Assembly: GCF_011751745.2 (NCBI RefSeq)
Contig: NZ_CP061170.1
Span: forward strand, 434,001 to 498,000
Reading direction: 5' to 3'
DNA: 64,000 nt
Source of the DNA: Paramicrobacterium fandaimingii
GTDB taxonomy: Bacteria; Actinomycetota; Actinomycetes; Actinomycetales; Microbacteriaceae
Part shown: positions 1-9,068 of the stretch, one piece after another
Layout: every line of letters starts with the position of its first letter
How positions within the stretch are numbered: the first letter of the stretch is position 1
Made by a program: the position numbers and the translations under genes
Notes under the pieces: generated by a model
Database searches by the model: none
Seen by the model: only the letters and a program-made list of their open reading frames with translations
What the model was told of the DNA's origin: nothing

Positions 1-682
1 GCTCGCCGCCGCGCCCGATGGTCTGCAGCACGACGCCGTCGTCTGTAGACATGGCGGCAGGAATACTGCGCGTGAGGAGCGTGCGCACCTCGGCGTGCAC
101 GTCGAGCGGGTCGGCAGCCGTGTGAAGCGCGTCTCCTCGAGCGTCAAACAGTGTGACTGCACGGTTGAGCTGACGAGAGAGTTCGACGATGCTCGAGCGC
201 AGCCCGTCGTCGCGCAGCGCCGCGCCAGAGATCGTGCGCTGGGCATCTGCTGCCCACACGCTTCGCCCGTGCGCTTCGGCGGTGACGAGATCGGCGACGT
301 ACCGGGTGATGGCGATGAACGGCGTGCGGTACGGCACATCGAACAGCGGCAGTCCCTCGCGCTCGCACGCGGCGAGAAGCTCAGTCGGAACATCGCGGAT
401 CACCCCCGTGGCAAACCCGATGGCGCGGATGCCGAAAGTGGCGAGCCGCGTGACATAGGCGTCGTAGGTGTCGGCAGCCGCTTCGCCAAACTGTCGACCG
501 GTTGTGAGCACGACGTTTCCCTCGGCGAGAAACGGCGTTGGATCGTCGAGATCGGTTCCCGCGACCCACGTGATGGCTCTGTCGAGCGGATGCGTCTCTG
601 AGCCCGTGAGATCGGGCAGGCGGGAAATCAGGTGGAGACCGAGGTCGGTGCGCGACAGCAGTCGGCGAACGGTGATTGTCAT
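1..682 (-). CDS. PucR-family transcriptional regulator (partial, C-terminus off the left edge)
   Basis: The open minus-strand frame starts at ATG 682 (MTITVRRLL) and runs off the window, so about 227 N-terminal residues are seen. They match the PucR N-terminal sensor domain (PDLTGSE, then the GTDLDDPTPFLAEGNVVLTTG block and the GFATG/VPTELLAACEREGLPLFDVPY region). The C-terminal PucR-type HTH would lie outside. It is divergent from gabT with about 113 bp between the starts. In Corynebacterium glutamicum a PucR-type protein (GabR) activates the gabTDP operon, so an equivalent role here is a reasonable inference. A short inverted repeat, ATGCT(742-746)/AGCAT(757-761), lies in the shared intergenic region. 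Confidence 0.85.
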   Translation of the reverse strand, partial: MTITVRRLLSRTDLGLHLISRLPDLTGSETHPLDRAITWVAGTDLDDPTPFLAEGNVVLTTGRQFGEAAADTYDAYVTRLATFGIRAIGFATGVIRDVPTELLAACEREGLPLFDVPYRTPFIAITRYVADLVTAEAHGRSVWAADAQRTISGAALRDDGLRSSIVELSRQLNRAVTLFDARGDALHTAADPLDVHAEVRTLLTRSIPAAMSTDDGVVLQTIGRGGE

Positions 683-795
683 GATCTTGCCATTATGTAT
701 TGTTTATCGGCTCTCACGCTCCACAACGGCACACTCGCACGATGCTCAGAGTTCGTAGCATGAGAGAGACCCTCGACCTCGATGCGGAGCACGCC

Positions 796-2169
796 ATGAC
801 CCTTGCAGAGCCCACGTTCACACCGGGCGGGCCGACGCTGCCGCAGGAGCGCAGGCTCGTCACCGGCATCCCCGGGCCCCGCTCTGCCGGGCTCATGCAG
901 CGCAAGCAGCAGGCAGTCGCCACGGGTGTGGGAACGACGATGCCGGTGTTCGCCGCCGCCGCGGGTGGCGGAGTCGTCGTCGACGTCGACGGAAACTCGC
1001 TCATCGACCTCGGGTCGGGCATCGCCGTCACCGGAGTGGGCAACGCGCACCCCGGGGTCGCGAAGGCCATCGCCGATCAGGCGGCAAGCGCCACCCACAC
1101 CTGCTTCATGGTGACCCCGTATGAGGGTTATGTTGCCGTCTCCGAGGCGCTGAACCGGTTGACCCCTGGCGAACACGCGAAGCGCAGCGCACTGTTCAAT
1201 TCAGGCGCAGAGGCCGTGGAGAACGCCATCAAGATCGCTCGCGTTCACACGGGACGGCAGGCCGTCGTCGCCTTCGACCATGCGTATCACGGGCGAACGA
1301 ACCTCACGATGGCTCTGACGGCCAAGTCCATGCCTTACAAGAAAGGCTTCGGCCCATTTGCGTCCGAGGTGTATCGTGCGCCCGTGTCATACCCTCTGCG
1401 TGACGGGGGCCTGAGCGGAGTGGATGCTGCCCGCGCAGCCATCAGCCGGATCGAAGCGCAGGTCGGGGCCGATCAGGTCGCCGCGATCATCATCGAACCC
1501 GTGCTCGGTGAGGGCGGCTTCATCGTGCCAGCCGAGGGATTTCTCACCACGCTTGCCGGGTGGGCGCGCGAGAACGGCGTTGTGTTCATTGCGGACGAGG
1601 TGCAGACAGGTTTCGCCCGCACCGGCCGCATGTTCGCGAGCGAGCATGAGGGAATCGTCCCCGATCTCGTGACGACGGCCAAGGGGATTGCCGGCGGCAT
1701 GCCGCTCTCAGCGGTCACCGGCCGCGCGGAGATCATGGATGCTGTTCAGGGAGGCGGACTCGGCGGAACGTACGGCGGCAACCCCGTCGCGTGCGCGGCC
1801 GCGCTCGCCGCAATCGATGCATTCGAGAACGACGGACTCTGCGAGGCTGCCGAGCGCATCGGCGAGACCATCACGCGCCGGTTCGGCGAGATCGCCGAGT
1901 CGGATCCCAGAATCGGCGACGTGCGCGGGCGGGGCGCCATGATCGCCATTGAGCTCGTGAAGCCGTCAACGGGCGAACCGGATGCCGCGCTGGCGGCCCG
2001 TGTCGCAGGATCCGCCCATACCCAGGGTGTGATCGTGCTGACCTGCGGAACCTTTGGAAACGTGATCCGTTTTCTGCCTCCGCTGACGATCCCGCTCGAG
2101 CTGCTCGTCGAGGGCATCGACATTGTCGCCACGGCATTGCGCGATGCGGCTTCCGAGGCCGGCAGCTGA
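796..2169 (+). CDS. gabT: 4-aminobutyrate aminotransferase (class III PLP aminotransferase)
   Basis: 457 residues, the usual GabT length. The enzyme transfers the amino group of GABA to 2-oxoglutarate, giving succinate semialdehyde and glutamate. Visible marks are the substrate/PLP region FNSGAEAVENAIKIAR, the FIADEVQTGFARTG aspartate motif that holds the PLP pyridine nitrogen, and the Schiff-base lysine (Lys296) in TTAKGIAGG. ATG 796 is chosen because GGAG lies 6-7 bases upstream and the protein then begins MTLAEPTF. An upstream in-frame ATG at 700 or 760 would add sequence without homology and lacks a ribosome site. First gene of a three-gene operon. Confidence 0.93.
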   Translation: MTLAEPTFTPGGPTLPQERRLVTGIPGPRSAGLMQRKQQAVATGVGTTMPVFAAAAGGGVVVDVDGNSLIDLGSGIAVTGVGNAHPGVAKAIADQAASATHTCFMVTPYEGYVAVSEALNRLTPGEHAKRSALFNSGAEAVENAIKIARVHTGRQAVVAFDHAYHGRTNLTMALTAKSMPYKKGFGPFASEVYRAPVSYPLRDGGLSGVDAARAAISRIEAQVGADQVAAIIIEPVLGEGGFIVPAEGFLTTLAGWARENGVVFIADEVQTGFARTGRMFASEHEGIVPDLVTTAKGIAGGMPLSAVTGRAEIMDAVQGGGLGGTYGGNPVACAAALAAIDAFENDGLCEAAERIGETITRRFGEIAESDPRIGDVRGRGAMIAIELVKPSTGEPDAALAARVAGSAHTQGVIVLTCGTFGNVIRFLPPLTIPLELLVEGIDIVATALRDAASEAGS

Positions 2170-2232
2170 CCCCCAGACTCTGCGCGCCGACACAGGCTCG
2201 CGCGCGACAATCGCACTGTAAGGAGATGTCTC

Positions 2233-3684
2233 ATGATTTCAGAAGAAGATCTGCTCGCAAAGGTTCCGACCGGACTGTTCATCGGAGGTGAATGGCGAGA
2301 ATCCGACTCGACGTTCGCCGTCAACGACCCGTCAACAGGCACAGCGCTCGTCGAGATCGCGAACGCGACAGTGGCCGAGGGCACGGCGGCTCTTGATGCC
2401 GCCGTCGCTGCCCAAGACGACTGGGCCGCCACGTCAGCACGTACGCGCTCGAACATTCTGCGAGATGCGTTCGACCTGATGCAGGAGCGCCGAGACGAGT
2501 TTGCGCTGCTGATGACTCTCGAAATGGGCAAGCCGCTCGCCGAGTCGAACGGCGAAGTCACCTATGGCGGAGAGTTTCTGCGCTGGTTCAGCGAAGAGGC
2601 GGTGCGCATCACGGGGCGTTACGGCCTCAACCCCGAGGGCACGGGGCGCACGATCGTGTCGCAGCATCCGGTTGGCCCCTGCTTTCTCATCACCCCCTGG
2701 AACTTTCCGCTCGCCATGGCGACCCGCAAGATCGCGCCTGCGCTCGCCGCGGGATGCACTGTCGTCGTCAAGCCGGCATCACTCACGCCGCTGACGACGC
2801 TGTACTTCGCCAAGCTGCTTGAGGATGCCGGGCTGCCGAAGGGGGTGGTCAATGTCGTCACGACAAAGCGCACGGGCGACGTCTCAGACGCGATCATCGC
2901 CGACCACCGCCTGCGCAAGCTCAGCTTCACCGGCTCGACTCCCGTGGGACAGGATCTCATCGCCAAGTCGGCGACGAACGTTCTGCGCACGTCGATGGAG
3001 CTCGGCGGCAATGCCCCATTCATCGTCTTCGACGACGCCGACCTCGATAAGGCGGTTGACGGTGCGATTGCCGCGAAGTTCCGCAACATCGGCCAGGCCT
3101 GCACTGCGGCGAACCGCTTCATCGTGCACGAGTCTGTTGCAGACGAATTTGCTCGTCGCGTCACCGAGAGGGTGAAGGCGATGCAGATCGGTCGCGGCAC
3201 AGAAGAGGGCATCACGATCGGCCCGCTCATCAATGACGGAGCCGTCGATAAGGCAGACAGGCTCGTTCAGGATGCCGTCGGGCACGGCGCCTCGCTGCTG
3301 CACGGCGGCTCGCGCGTCGAGGGTGAGGGAAGCTTCTACGAGCCGACGGTGATCTCGGGAGTGCCGAGCGGCGCGGAGATCTTGGCGGAGGAGATCTTCG
3401 GTCCGGTTCTCGCGATCGCGCCGTTCTCGACCGAAGACGAAGCGGTCGCCATGGCAAACGGCGTTGAGTACGGGCTGATCGCCTACGCGTTCACGCAGGA
3501 TCTCGCTCGAGGGCACCGCTTGATCGACCGCCTCGAGTCGGGCATGGTCGGGCTCAATGCTGGCGTCATCTCCAACGCGGCAGCGCCGTTCGGCGGCGTC
3601 AAGCAGTCGGGCCTCGGCCGAGAAGGCGGGCTCGAGGGCATCCACGAATACCTCAACACCAAGTACACGATGATGCCGGCCTGA
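2233..3684 (+). CDS. gabD: Succinate-semialdehyde dehydrogenase, NAD(P)+
   Basis: 483-residue aldehyde dehydrogenase, preceded by a strong AAGGAG 63 bp after gabT. It oxidises succinate semialdehyde to succinate, which enters the TCA cycle. Visible residues are the NAD(P)-binding ITPWNFPLAMATRK segment, FTGSTPVGQ, the general base Glu256 in MELGG and the nucleophile Cys290 in GQACTAANR. The QACTAAN context is typical of succinate-semialdehyde dehydrogenases. Together with gabT it completes the GABA shunt. Confidence 0.92.
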   Translation: MISEEDLLAKVPTGLFIGGEWRESDSTFAVNDPSTGTALVEIANATVAEGTAALDAAVAAQDDWAATSARTRSNILRDAFDLMQERRDEFALLMTLEMGKPLAESNGEVTYGGEFLRWFSEEAVRITGRYGLNPEGTGRTIVSQHPVGPCFLITPWNFPLAMATRKIAPALAAGCTVVVKPASLTPLTTLYFAKLLEDAGLPKGVVNVVTTKRTGDVSDAIIADHRLRKLSFTGSTPVGQDLIAKSATNVLRTSMELGGNAPFIVFDDADLDKAVDGAIAAKFRNIGQACTAANRFIVHESVADEFARRVTERVKAMQIGRGTEEGITIGPLINDGAVDKADRLVQDAVGHGASLLHGGSRVEGEGSFYEPTVISGVPSGAEILAEEIFGPVLAIAPFSTEDEAVAMANGVEYGLIAYAFTQDLARGHRLIDRLESGMVGLNAGVISNAAAPFGGVKQSGLGREGGLEGIHEYLNTKYTMMPA

Positions 3685-3751
3685 CGGCGTGGGGAGCGCG
3701 GCCACACGCTTCGCTCCCCTTGGCTCATCACCAGCGCAAAGGAGCGAAAAC

Positions 3752-5191
3752 ATGCCGAACGTGCTGCCGAACGAGGCACCACTACAGAATTTCGTCGACG
3801 GTCGTTTCGTCGATGCGGCGGGAACCGCGACGATCGACCTGGTGAGCCCCGTCACCGAAGAGCGCGTTGCGGTCTCTCCCGTGTCGAATGAGGTAGACGT
3901 CGACGCCGCGTTCGAGGCGGCGCGGCGGGCGGCAGCCACCTGGGGGCGCACGACACCCGGTGAACGACAGGCGGCATTGCTGGCCTTCGCCGATGCGCTG
4001 GAGGCTCGAGCCGACGACATCGTCGAGGCACAGCACCGCAATACGGGCCAGCCGAAAGAGACGGTGAAGATCGAAGAGGTGATCACCGGCTGCGACCAGA
4101 TTCGCTACTTTGCCGGGGCAGCACGCGTGCTTGAGGGCGCAGCCGCAGGCGAGTACTTCGAGGGCCACACCTCGTATGTGAGGCGCGAGCCGATCGGTGT
4201 CGTCGCGCAGGTGACGCCGTGGAACTACCCGTTCATGATGGCCGTCTGGAAGATTGCGCCGGCGATCGCGGCGGGAAACACGACGGTGCTCAAGCCGAGC
4301 GACACCACTCCGGAGTCGACGCTCGTTCTCGCCGAGGCGAGCAGGGGGGTGCTGCCAGACGGCGTGCTGAACGTTCTGCTGGGCGACGCCTCGACGGGGA
4401 GCCTCATGGCGGAGCATCCGGTACCGGGCCTTGTGTCGATCACGGGATCCGTGCGTGCCGGTCATGAGGTTGCGGCATCAGCGGCAAAGCGCTTGCACCG
4501 GTCGCACCTCGAGCTGGGCGGAAAAGCCCCGGCCGTCGTGTTTGACGACGTCGATCTCGCGTCGACGGCCGATACGCTCGCCGAATCGGGCTACTTCAAC
4601 GGAGGCCAGGATTGCACGGCCGTCACCCGCGTGCTCGTGCACGAGTCTGTGCACGATGCGATGGTCGACGAGCTGGTGCGCGCCGCGGAGGCGACAAAGA
4701 CAGGAACGGATGCTGACGCGCTCTACGGACCGCTCAACAACGTGAACCACCTCGCGAAGGTGCAGGCCGTGCTTGACGATCTTCCCGCGCACGCGACTAT
4801 CGCCACGGGCGGGCGCCGGGTGGGGGAGCGTGGCTTCTTCTTCGCGCCGACGGTTGTGACCGGGGTGCGGCAAGACGATGCGTGTGTGCAGCAAGAGACA
4901 TTCGGCCCGGTGATCACCGTGCAGCAGTTCAGCGATGAGGCAGAGGCCGTCGCGCTCGCAAACGATGTCGACTACGGCCTGGCGGCGAGCGTGTGGACGA
5001 CGGATCATGCGCGGGCCATGCGGCTGACGCGCGACCTCGACTTCGGGTGCGTGTGGGTGAATACGCACATTCTGCTCACCGCCGAGATGCCGCACGGCGG
5101 CTTCAAGATGTCGGGCTACGGCAAAGACCTATCGATGTACGGGCTCGAGGACTACACCCGGGTGAAGCACGTGATGCACGCGCTCGACTGA
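3752..5191 (+). CDS. patD: Gamma-aminobutyraldehyde dehydrogenase-like aldehyde dehydrogenase
   Basis: 479-residue aldehyde dehydrogenase starting at ATG 3752 behind AAAGGAG; the frame is open 63 bases further upstream but that part has no homology. VTPWNYPFMMAVWKIAPA, the base Glu254 in LELGGKAP and the nucleophile Cys288 in GGQDCTAVTR are all present. QDCTAVTR together with the C-terminal HGGFKMSGYGKDLS resembles PatD/Prr enzymes, which oxidise 4-aminobutanal from putrescine to GABA. This would feed gabT and gabD upstream, so the operon covers aminobutyraldehyde to succinate. The GABA permease that follows in corynebacteria is absent. The exact aldehyde is inferred; a betaine-aldehyde-type activity is the main alternative. 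Confidence 0.8.
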   Translation: MPNVLPNEAPLQNFVDGRFVDAAGTATIDLVSPVTEERVAVSPVSNEVDVDAAFEAARRAAATWGRTTPGERQAALLAFADALEARADDIVEAQHRNTGQPKETVKIEEVITGCDQIRYFAGAARVLEGAAAGEYFEGHTSYVRREPIGVVAQVTPWNYPFMMAVWKIAPAIAAGNTTVLKPSDTTPESTLVLAEASRGVLPDGVLNVLLGDASTGSLMAEHPVPGLVSITGSVRAGHEVAASAAKRLHRSHLELGGKAPAVVFDDVDLASTADTLAESGYFNGGQDCTAVTRVLVHESVHDAMVDELVRAAEATKTGTDADALYGPLNNVNHLAKVQAVLDDLPAHATIATGGRRVGERGFFFAPTVVTGVRQDDACVQQETFGPVITVQQFSDEAEAVALANDVDYGLAASVWTTDHARAMRLTRDLDFGCVWVNTHILLTAEMPHGGFKMSGYGKDLSMYGLEDYTRVKHVMHALD

Positions 5192-5245
5192 CGCGCGTGG
5201 TGTGCGCGCCCGTCGCCGCGAGATCGAGCAGTCGGCCGCCTGCGA

Positions 5246-5797
5246 TCACGGCTGGGGCAACACCTTAAGGAATGCCTTCATCCATGTGCCGTTGTCGGGC
5301 CAGGCCCGGGCACTCACGAGGTTGCCGTCGACAACAGCGCCGCCATCTTCGAAGACGCCGCCAGCCGTCTCGACATCGACGGCCAGCTCCGGGTACGCCG
5401 ATGTCGTGCGGCCCTTCAGCACTCCCGCTGCCGCGAGAATCAGCGGACCGTGGCAGGTGACCGCAACCGGTGCATCCTTCTCCATGAAGTGCCTCACGAT
5501 GCGCTTGGCGTCGGGGTTGTTGCGCACGTACTCCGGTGCACGACCACCGGGAACGACGGCCGCGACGTAGTCGTCCGGGTTGACGTCGGCGAAGGCAATG
5601 TCTGCAGGCCAGTGATGCCCGGGCCCCTCGGTGTAGGTGTCGAATCCGTCGATGAAGTTGTGAACGACAAACTGAAGCTTCTTCTTCTCGGGGGCGGCGA
5701 TATGCACCTCGAAACCGGCCTCCTGCAAGCGGTGATAGGGGTAGAAGACCTCAAGGGTCTCGGCAGCATCCCCGGTGAGAATCACGATCTTCGACAC
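5246..5797 (-). CDS. DJ-1/PfpI family protein
   Basis: 183 residues with the class I glutamine-amidotransferase-like fold. The nucleophile elbow is AVTCHGPL (Cys115, His116) and the conserved N-terminal acidic residue is Glu16. Members act as glyoxalases, deglycases, chaperones or peptidases, and the activity cannot be told from sequence alone. The GTG start at 5797 is fixed by AAGGAGG five bases upstream. It converges on the gab operon with a gap of about 54 bp. Confidence 0.85.
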   Translation of the reverse strand: MSKIVILTGDAAETLEVFYPYHRLQEAGFEVHIAAPEKKKLQFVVHNFIDGFDTYTEGPGHHWPADIAFADVNPDDYVAAVVPGGRAPEYVRNNPDAKRIVRHFMEKDAPVAVTCHGPLILAAAGVLKGRTTSAYPELAVDVETAGGVFEDGGAVVDGNLVSARAWPDNGTWMKAFLKVLPQP

Positions 5798-5911
5798 GAG
5801 TACCTCCTTGTACGTGAGCGAAAGTGCTCACCCCTATATTCGGCGATCTTCGATGCCGAAACAAGGCTCAGCACGTGCTGTGCCTCAGAGCAGCCGTTCC
5901 GCAAGCGCTGC

Positions 5912-6400
5912 TTAGCGCATATTGATGAACTGCAGGTCGATGTCGAGGTCACTGCCCTTGAGCAACGCGATCGTCGACTGCAGGTCGTCGCGGCTCTTTG
6001 ACTGCACGCGCAGTTCGTCACCTTGAATCTGGCTCTTCACGCCCTTGGGAGCCTCGTCGCGGATGATCTTCGAGATCTTCTTCGCCTGATCACTCGCGAT
6101 GCCGTCTTTCAAGCCGACCTCGATGCGATACTCCTTGCCGCTCGGGTAAGGCTCACCATCTTCGAGGCTCTTGAGAGAGATGCCGCGCTTGATGAACTTG
6201 GTCTGCACGACGTCGAGAATCGCCTTCACGCGCTCTTCCGTGTTTGCCTTGAGAAGGATGGATTCGCCTGCCCACTCGACCGACGGGTCGGTTCCCTTGA
6301 AGTCGTAGCGCTGCGTCACTTCCTTGCGCGCCTGGTTGACGGCGTTCTCCGCCTCCATCTTGTCGACCTTGCTGACGATGTCAAACGATGAATCTGCCAT
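5912..6400 (-). CDS. yajQ: YajQ-family nucleotide-binding protein (DUF520)
   Basis: 162 residues, the normal family length, beginning [13 protein letters not shown] and ending DLQFINMR. The core [17 protein letters not shown] and the [18 protein letters not shown] segment are diagnostic. YajQ proteins bind nucleotides; some bind cyclic di-GMP and act as effectors. ATG 6400 is the start of homology, and the open frame beyond it to 6991 is not coding. Monocistronic. Confidence 0.92.
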   Translation of the reverse strand: MADSSFDIVSKVDKMEAENAVNQARKEVTQRYDFKGTDPSVEWAGESILLKANTEERVKAILDVVQTKFIKRGISLKSLEDGEPYPSGKEYRIEVGLKDGIASDQAKKISKIIRDEAPKGVKSQIQGDELRVQSKSRDDLQSTIALLKGSDLDIDLQFINMR

Positions 6401-6547
6401 GCCCACATGGTAGCCGCATGCGCGGCCGAGCGTGGAACTCATGAGGTGCGCGCACCAGAGAGCTCTGGCTATTCCATTTCCCCGCCCGCGAGGCCAGACT
6501 AGAGGTTCATAGTGGGTGGCTCTCGCGAACCGTGAGGAGTGCAGAAG

Positions 6548-6979
6548 ATGAACACGAATGGACTCGTTCGCCAGCTGGATGAATCGGAATGCTGGAACCG
6601 CCTTGACAGCGAAGAGCTCGGTCGGCTGGCCCTTGCAGCGGGCGGGGAAGTCGATATCTTCCCCATCAACTTCTACAGCGACGGCGAGAGCATCCTCATT
6701 CGCACGGTGCCGGGAACGAAGCTGCTCGAGCTCACCATCCGCGATGCCGTCGCATTTGAGGTTGACGGATTCGATTCCGACTCCGCATGGAGCGTTGTGG
6801 TCAAGGGCCACGCACGGGAGCTGCAGCTGCGCAGCGAGATCGACGCGGCCGACGCGCTCCCGTTGACCACCTGGATACCGACGCCGACATACCGGTATGT
6901 GCGGATCACGCCCTCCACGCTCACGGGCATTGAGTTTTTGCGCACGCGCGATGGCGAGCGTGTCACGGGCGATGACTGA
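6548..6979 (+). CDS. Pyridoxamine 5'-phosphate oxidase-like flavin-binding protein
   Basis: 143 residues resembling the Pyridox_ox_2 split-barrel family. The pattern is an N-terminal [28 protein letters not shown], the [11 protein letters not shown] strand that usually contacts FMN or F420, then [10 protein letters not shown] and [11 protein letters not shown]. Actinobacterial relatives bind FMN, F420 or haem, so the cofactor is unknown. ATG 6548 is preferred over GTG 6539 because GAGGAG sits at 6534-6539. It lies just upstream of two universal-stress genes and may share their dormancy or redox-stress context. Confidence 0.82.
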   Translation: MNTNGLVRQLDESECWNRLDSEELGRLALAAGGEVDIFPINFYSDGESILIRTVPGTKLLELTIRDAVAFEVDGFDSDSAWSVVVKGHARELQLRSEIDAADALPLTTWIPTPTYRYVRITPSTLTGIEFLRTRDGERVTGDD

Positions 6980-7005
6980 CTCGAGGGGCACGGGGGAGTC
7001 GAGAC

Positions 7006-7515
7006 ATGAATGAGGAGGCAGAGGCTGTGGGGAATCTGGGCGCGCAGGGTGGGGACAGCAGCCGCATCATCGTCGGCGTTGATGGGTCTGGCTCATCGCG
7101 CTCAGCGCTCCGCCGGGCGGTGACGCTTGCCAGATCGCTTCAGTCGAGTCTTGTCGCGATCACCGTCTGGGAGGTTCCGGAGTACTGGTCGATGCACGAA
7201 GACACCGGGCGGCTCGCCCTCGAAAACGCAACACGGGCCGCCGCTGCAGCCAGTGAGGATGTCTTCGACGGGGACCCACCTGAGTGGTTCTCGAGTATCG
7301 TCACCGAGGGGTCTGCCGCCCGAACTCTCATCGAGCAGAGCGCGGATGCCTCAATGCTCGTCGTCGGAAGCCGCGGGCTCGGCGGATTCAGCGGGCTCCT
7401 GCTCGGCTCCGTCAGCGCTGAGTGCTCGCGGTACGCCGAGTGCCCCGTTCTCATCGTGCGCGGACGACGCCGAGAGACCGAGCCCACAACGGACCGCCGT
7501 GATGAGACGCAATGA
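7006..7515 (+). CDS. Universal stress protein, single UspA domain
   Basis: 169 residues with one UspA domain. The ATP-binding signature G-x2-G-x9-G-S is intact near the end ([19 protein letters not shown]), and an N-terminal [18 protein letters not shown] begins the domain. Two starts are possible: ATG 7006 behind GGGGGAG, or GTG 7027 behind GAGGAGG, which would remove seven residues outside the domain. It ends 13 bp before the start of the next universal stress protein gene. Confidence 0.88.
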   Translation: MNEEAEAVGNLGAQGGDSSRIIVGVDGSGSSRSALRRAVTLARSLQSSLVAITVWEVPEYWSMHEDTGRLALENATRAAAAASEDVFDGDPPEWFSSIVTEGSAARTLIEQSADASMLVVGSRGLGGFSGLLLGSVSAECSRYAECPVLIVRGRRRETEPTTDRRDETQ

Positions 7516-7528
7516 ACCAGGAGAACAG

Positions 7529-8329
7529 ATGACAATCTCGAAAGTCGTCGTCGGCTGGAATGCCGACGCTGCGGGCGAAGCCGCACTTGAATGGGCGCTC
7601 GAACGGGCGCGGTTGCACCCGCAGCCGATCGCCCTCCTGCGCGTTGTCGATGATTCGGTCGAGCATCCCGGGAGAGACGCGGCTGCAGAGCTTGACGAAC
7701 GAGTGAATCGCGTGCGTCGCGAGAATCCGTCACTCACCGTGAGTGCTCGGGTCGTGGCGGGCGAAATCATCGCTCGATTCATGGAGGTCTCCGATCCGAC
7801 GACGCTCACGGTGGTGGGCGTCAACACCAGAGGTGCGATGACGGTGCCGTTCGAATGGACGCTCGCCGTGCTTCTGGCGGCGCGGTCGCACGGCCCCGTC
7901 GCCGTGATTCCGACGGAGGTCGAGGACGACCGGCAGGGGATTCTCGTCGGGGTCGACGACTCTGAGTCGGCGCTGAGAGCGGCCGAACTCGCGGTGGAAG
8001 AGGCTCTCCCATCTCAGGCGCAGGTGCAGCTCGTGCACGCCTGGCGCCCTCCGCATGTCTGGCGCGGAGGGCAGGACACGAGCGCGCTTGCCTCACCGCA
8101 CGAGCAGCTCGTTGCGGACTTCGCGTCGGCATTGCACGATCGCCACCCGGAGATCACCCTGACGAACAGTGCGCAGAAGGGCGTTCCGGTCGACGTGCTT
8201 CTCGCAGCAACGCCAGCCGTCGTCATTGTGGGCCGTCGAAACAAGACGGCATTCGGGCGGCTGTTTCTCGGCTCGGTCACGAGGGATCTGCTGTACAGCC
8301 TCGAGGTTCCCGTCATCGTCGTGCCATGA
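7529..8329 (+). CDS. Tandem-domain universal stress protein
   Basis: 266 residues starting at ATG 7529 after CAGGAG. It has two UspA repeats, VVVGWNADAAGEAALEWAL and ILVGVDDSESALRAAELAVEEA. The first domain ends VVGVNTRGAMTVPFEWTLA and lacks the ATP-binding G-x2-G-x9-G-S. The second has VGRRNKTAFGRLFLGSVT, with Asn in place of the second glycine. ATP binding is therefore uncertain for both halves, unlike the upstream single-domain protein. The open frame extends upstream over that gene, but only the part from 7529 is homologous. Confidence 0.87.
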   Translation: MTISKVVVGWNADAAGEAALEWALERARLHPQPIALLRVVDDSVEHPGRDAAAELDERVNRVRRENPSLTVSARVVAGEIIARFMEVSDPTTLTVVGVNTRGAMTVPFEWTLAVLLAARSHGPVAVIPTEVEDDRQGILVGVDDSESALRAAELAVEEALPSQAQVQLVHAWRPPHVWRGGQDTSALASPHEQLVADFASALHDRHPEITLTNSAQKGVPVDVLLAATPAVVIVGRRNKTAFGRLFLGSVTRDLLYSLEVPVIVVP

Positions 8330-8343
8330 GCATACGGGCAAGC

Positions 8344-8829
8344 TCAGGAGTCTGACGGTCGCTCACCGTCGACGGAATGGATCACGCGCGCCGGTGATCC
8401 GACGACGATTGTTCGCGCCGGCACATCCTTTGTCACGATCGAACCGGCGCCGACGACGGCATCCTCGCCGATGGTGACGCCGGGGAGCACAGTGACGTTG
8501 GCGCCGAGCCAGAGGTTGCTGCCGATCGCGATGCCGCCCTGGTCTTGAAACCGGCACCCGGAAATGATGAAGACGCGTTTTCCGAGCCGGATGTTCTTGC
8601 CGAAATCTGATGTGAAGGGTGGAAACACGGTCACGGAATCGTCGACGGGTGCGCCGATCAGCCGCGAGAGCAGCTCCCGAACACGTGCAGGGTCGTTGTA
8701 ACAGCCGTTGAGCTCGCCCGTGATGCGCAGGGCTTCTTGGCTGGTCTTGTGCATCACCCCGTGCAGGGGAGAGTCGCCTGTGATGGTGCGACCCGAGTTG
8801 AGTGCCTCAAGAAGATCATCGAGTTCCAT
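8344..8829 (-). CDS. Sugar O-acetyltransferase of the left-handed beta-helix type, with apparent internal deletion
   Basis: 161 residues, shorter than the usual 185-200 of maltose/galactoside acetyltransferases. An N-terminal Mac domain (about 15-60) is followed by hexapeptide repeats ending [37 protein letters not shown]. In related proteins a segment of roughly 35 residues, carrying the catalytic histidine in a T-x-x-H or N-H-x-L context, lies between GGI-x-IG and the WIGANV repeat. Here residues GGIAIGSN (98-105) run straight into LWLGANV. The missing block suggests an in-frame deletion between two similar hexapeptide repeats, and the enzyme may be inactive. The frame and both ends look intact. 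Confidence 0.8.
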   Translation of the reverse strand: MELDDLLEALNSGRTITGDSPLHGVMHKTSQEALRITGELNGCYNDPARVRELLSRLIGAPVDDSVTVFPPFTSDFGKNIRLGKRVFIISGCRFQDQGGIAIGSNLWLGANVTVLPGVTIGEDAVVGAGSIVTKDVPARTIVVGSPARVIHSVDGERPSDS

Positions 8830-8950
8830 AAGCCCAGGTTATGATGTTACGCCGCGAGAGGCACCGAGAGTTTTCGCAGGGGGCAACTTCGGCGCTCTGG
8901 GAGTTGGTCTACTTTTTAGCGACGGGATGTCATGAGCCCGCATTTCGAGG

Positions 8951-8967
8951 TGTAAGCGGTACCATTA
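8951..8967 (+). promoter_or_regulatory. LacI-type operator upstream of the lacI-family gene
   Basis: TGTAAGCGGTACCATTA closely matches the site at 11752 (TGTAAGCGGTAACATTA) and shares TGTAAGCG with the palindrome at 20651. It lies about 100 bp upstream of the TTG start at 9069. Autoregulation by the LacI protein is inferred. Confidence 0.6.
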
Positions 8968-9068
8968 ACCCCAAAGTTGAGCGGGGACAATGCGCGGGCC
9001 AGGTTGCGTTGATGCAGCGTGCGCGTGGAGTCTGCGAAGCACAATGATATTCAGAAAGCCGGTTCGAA

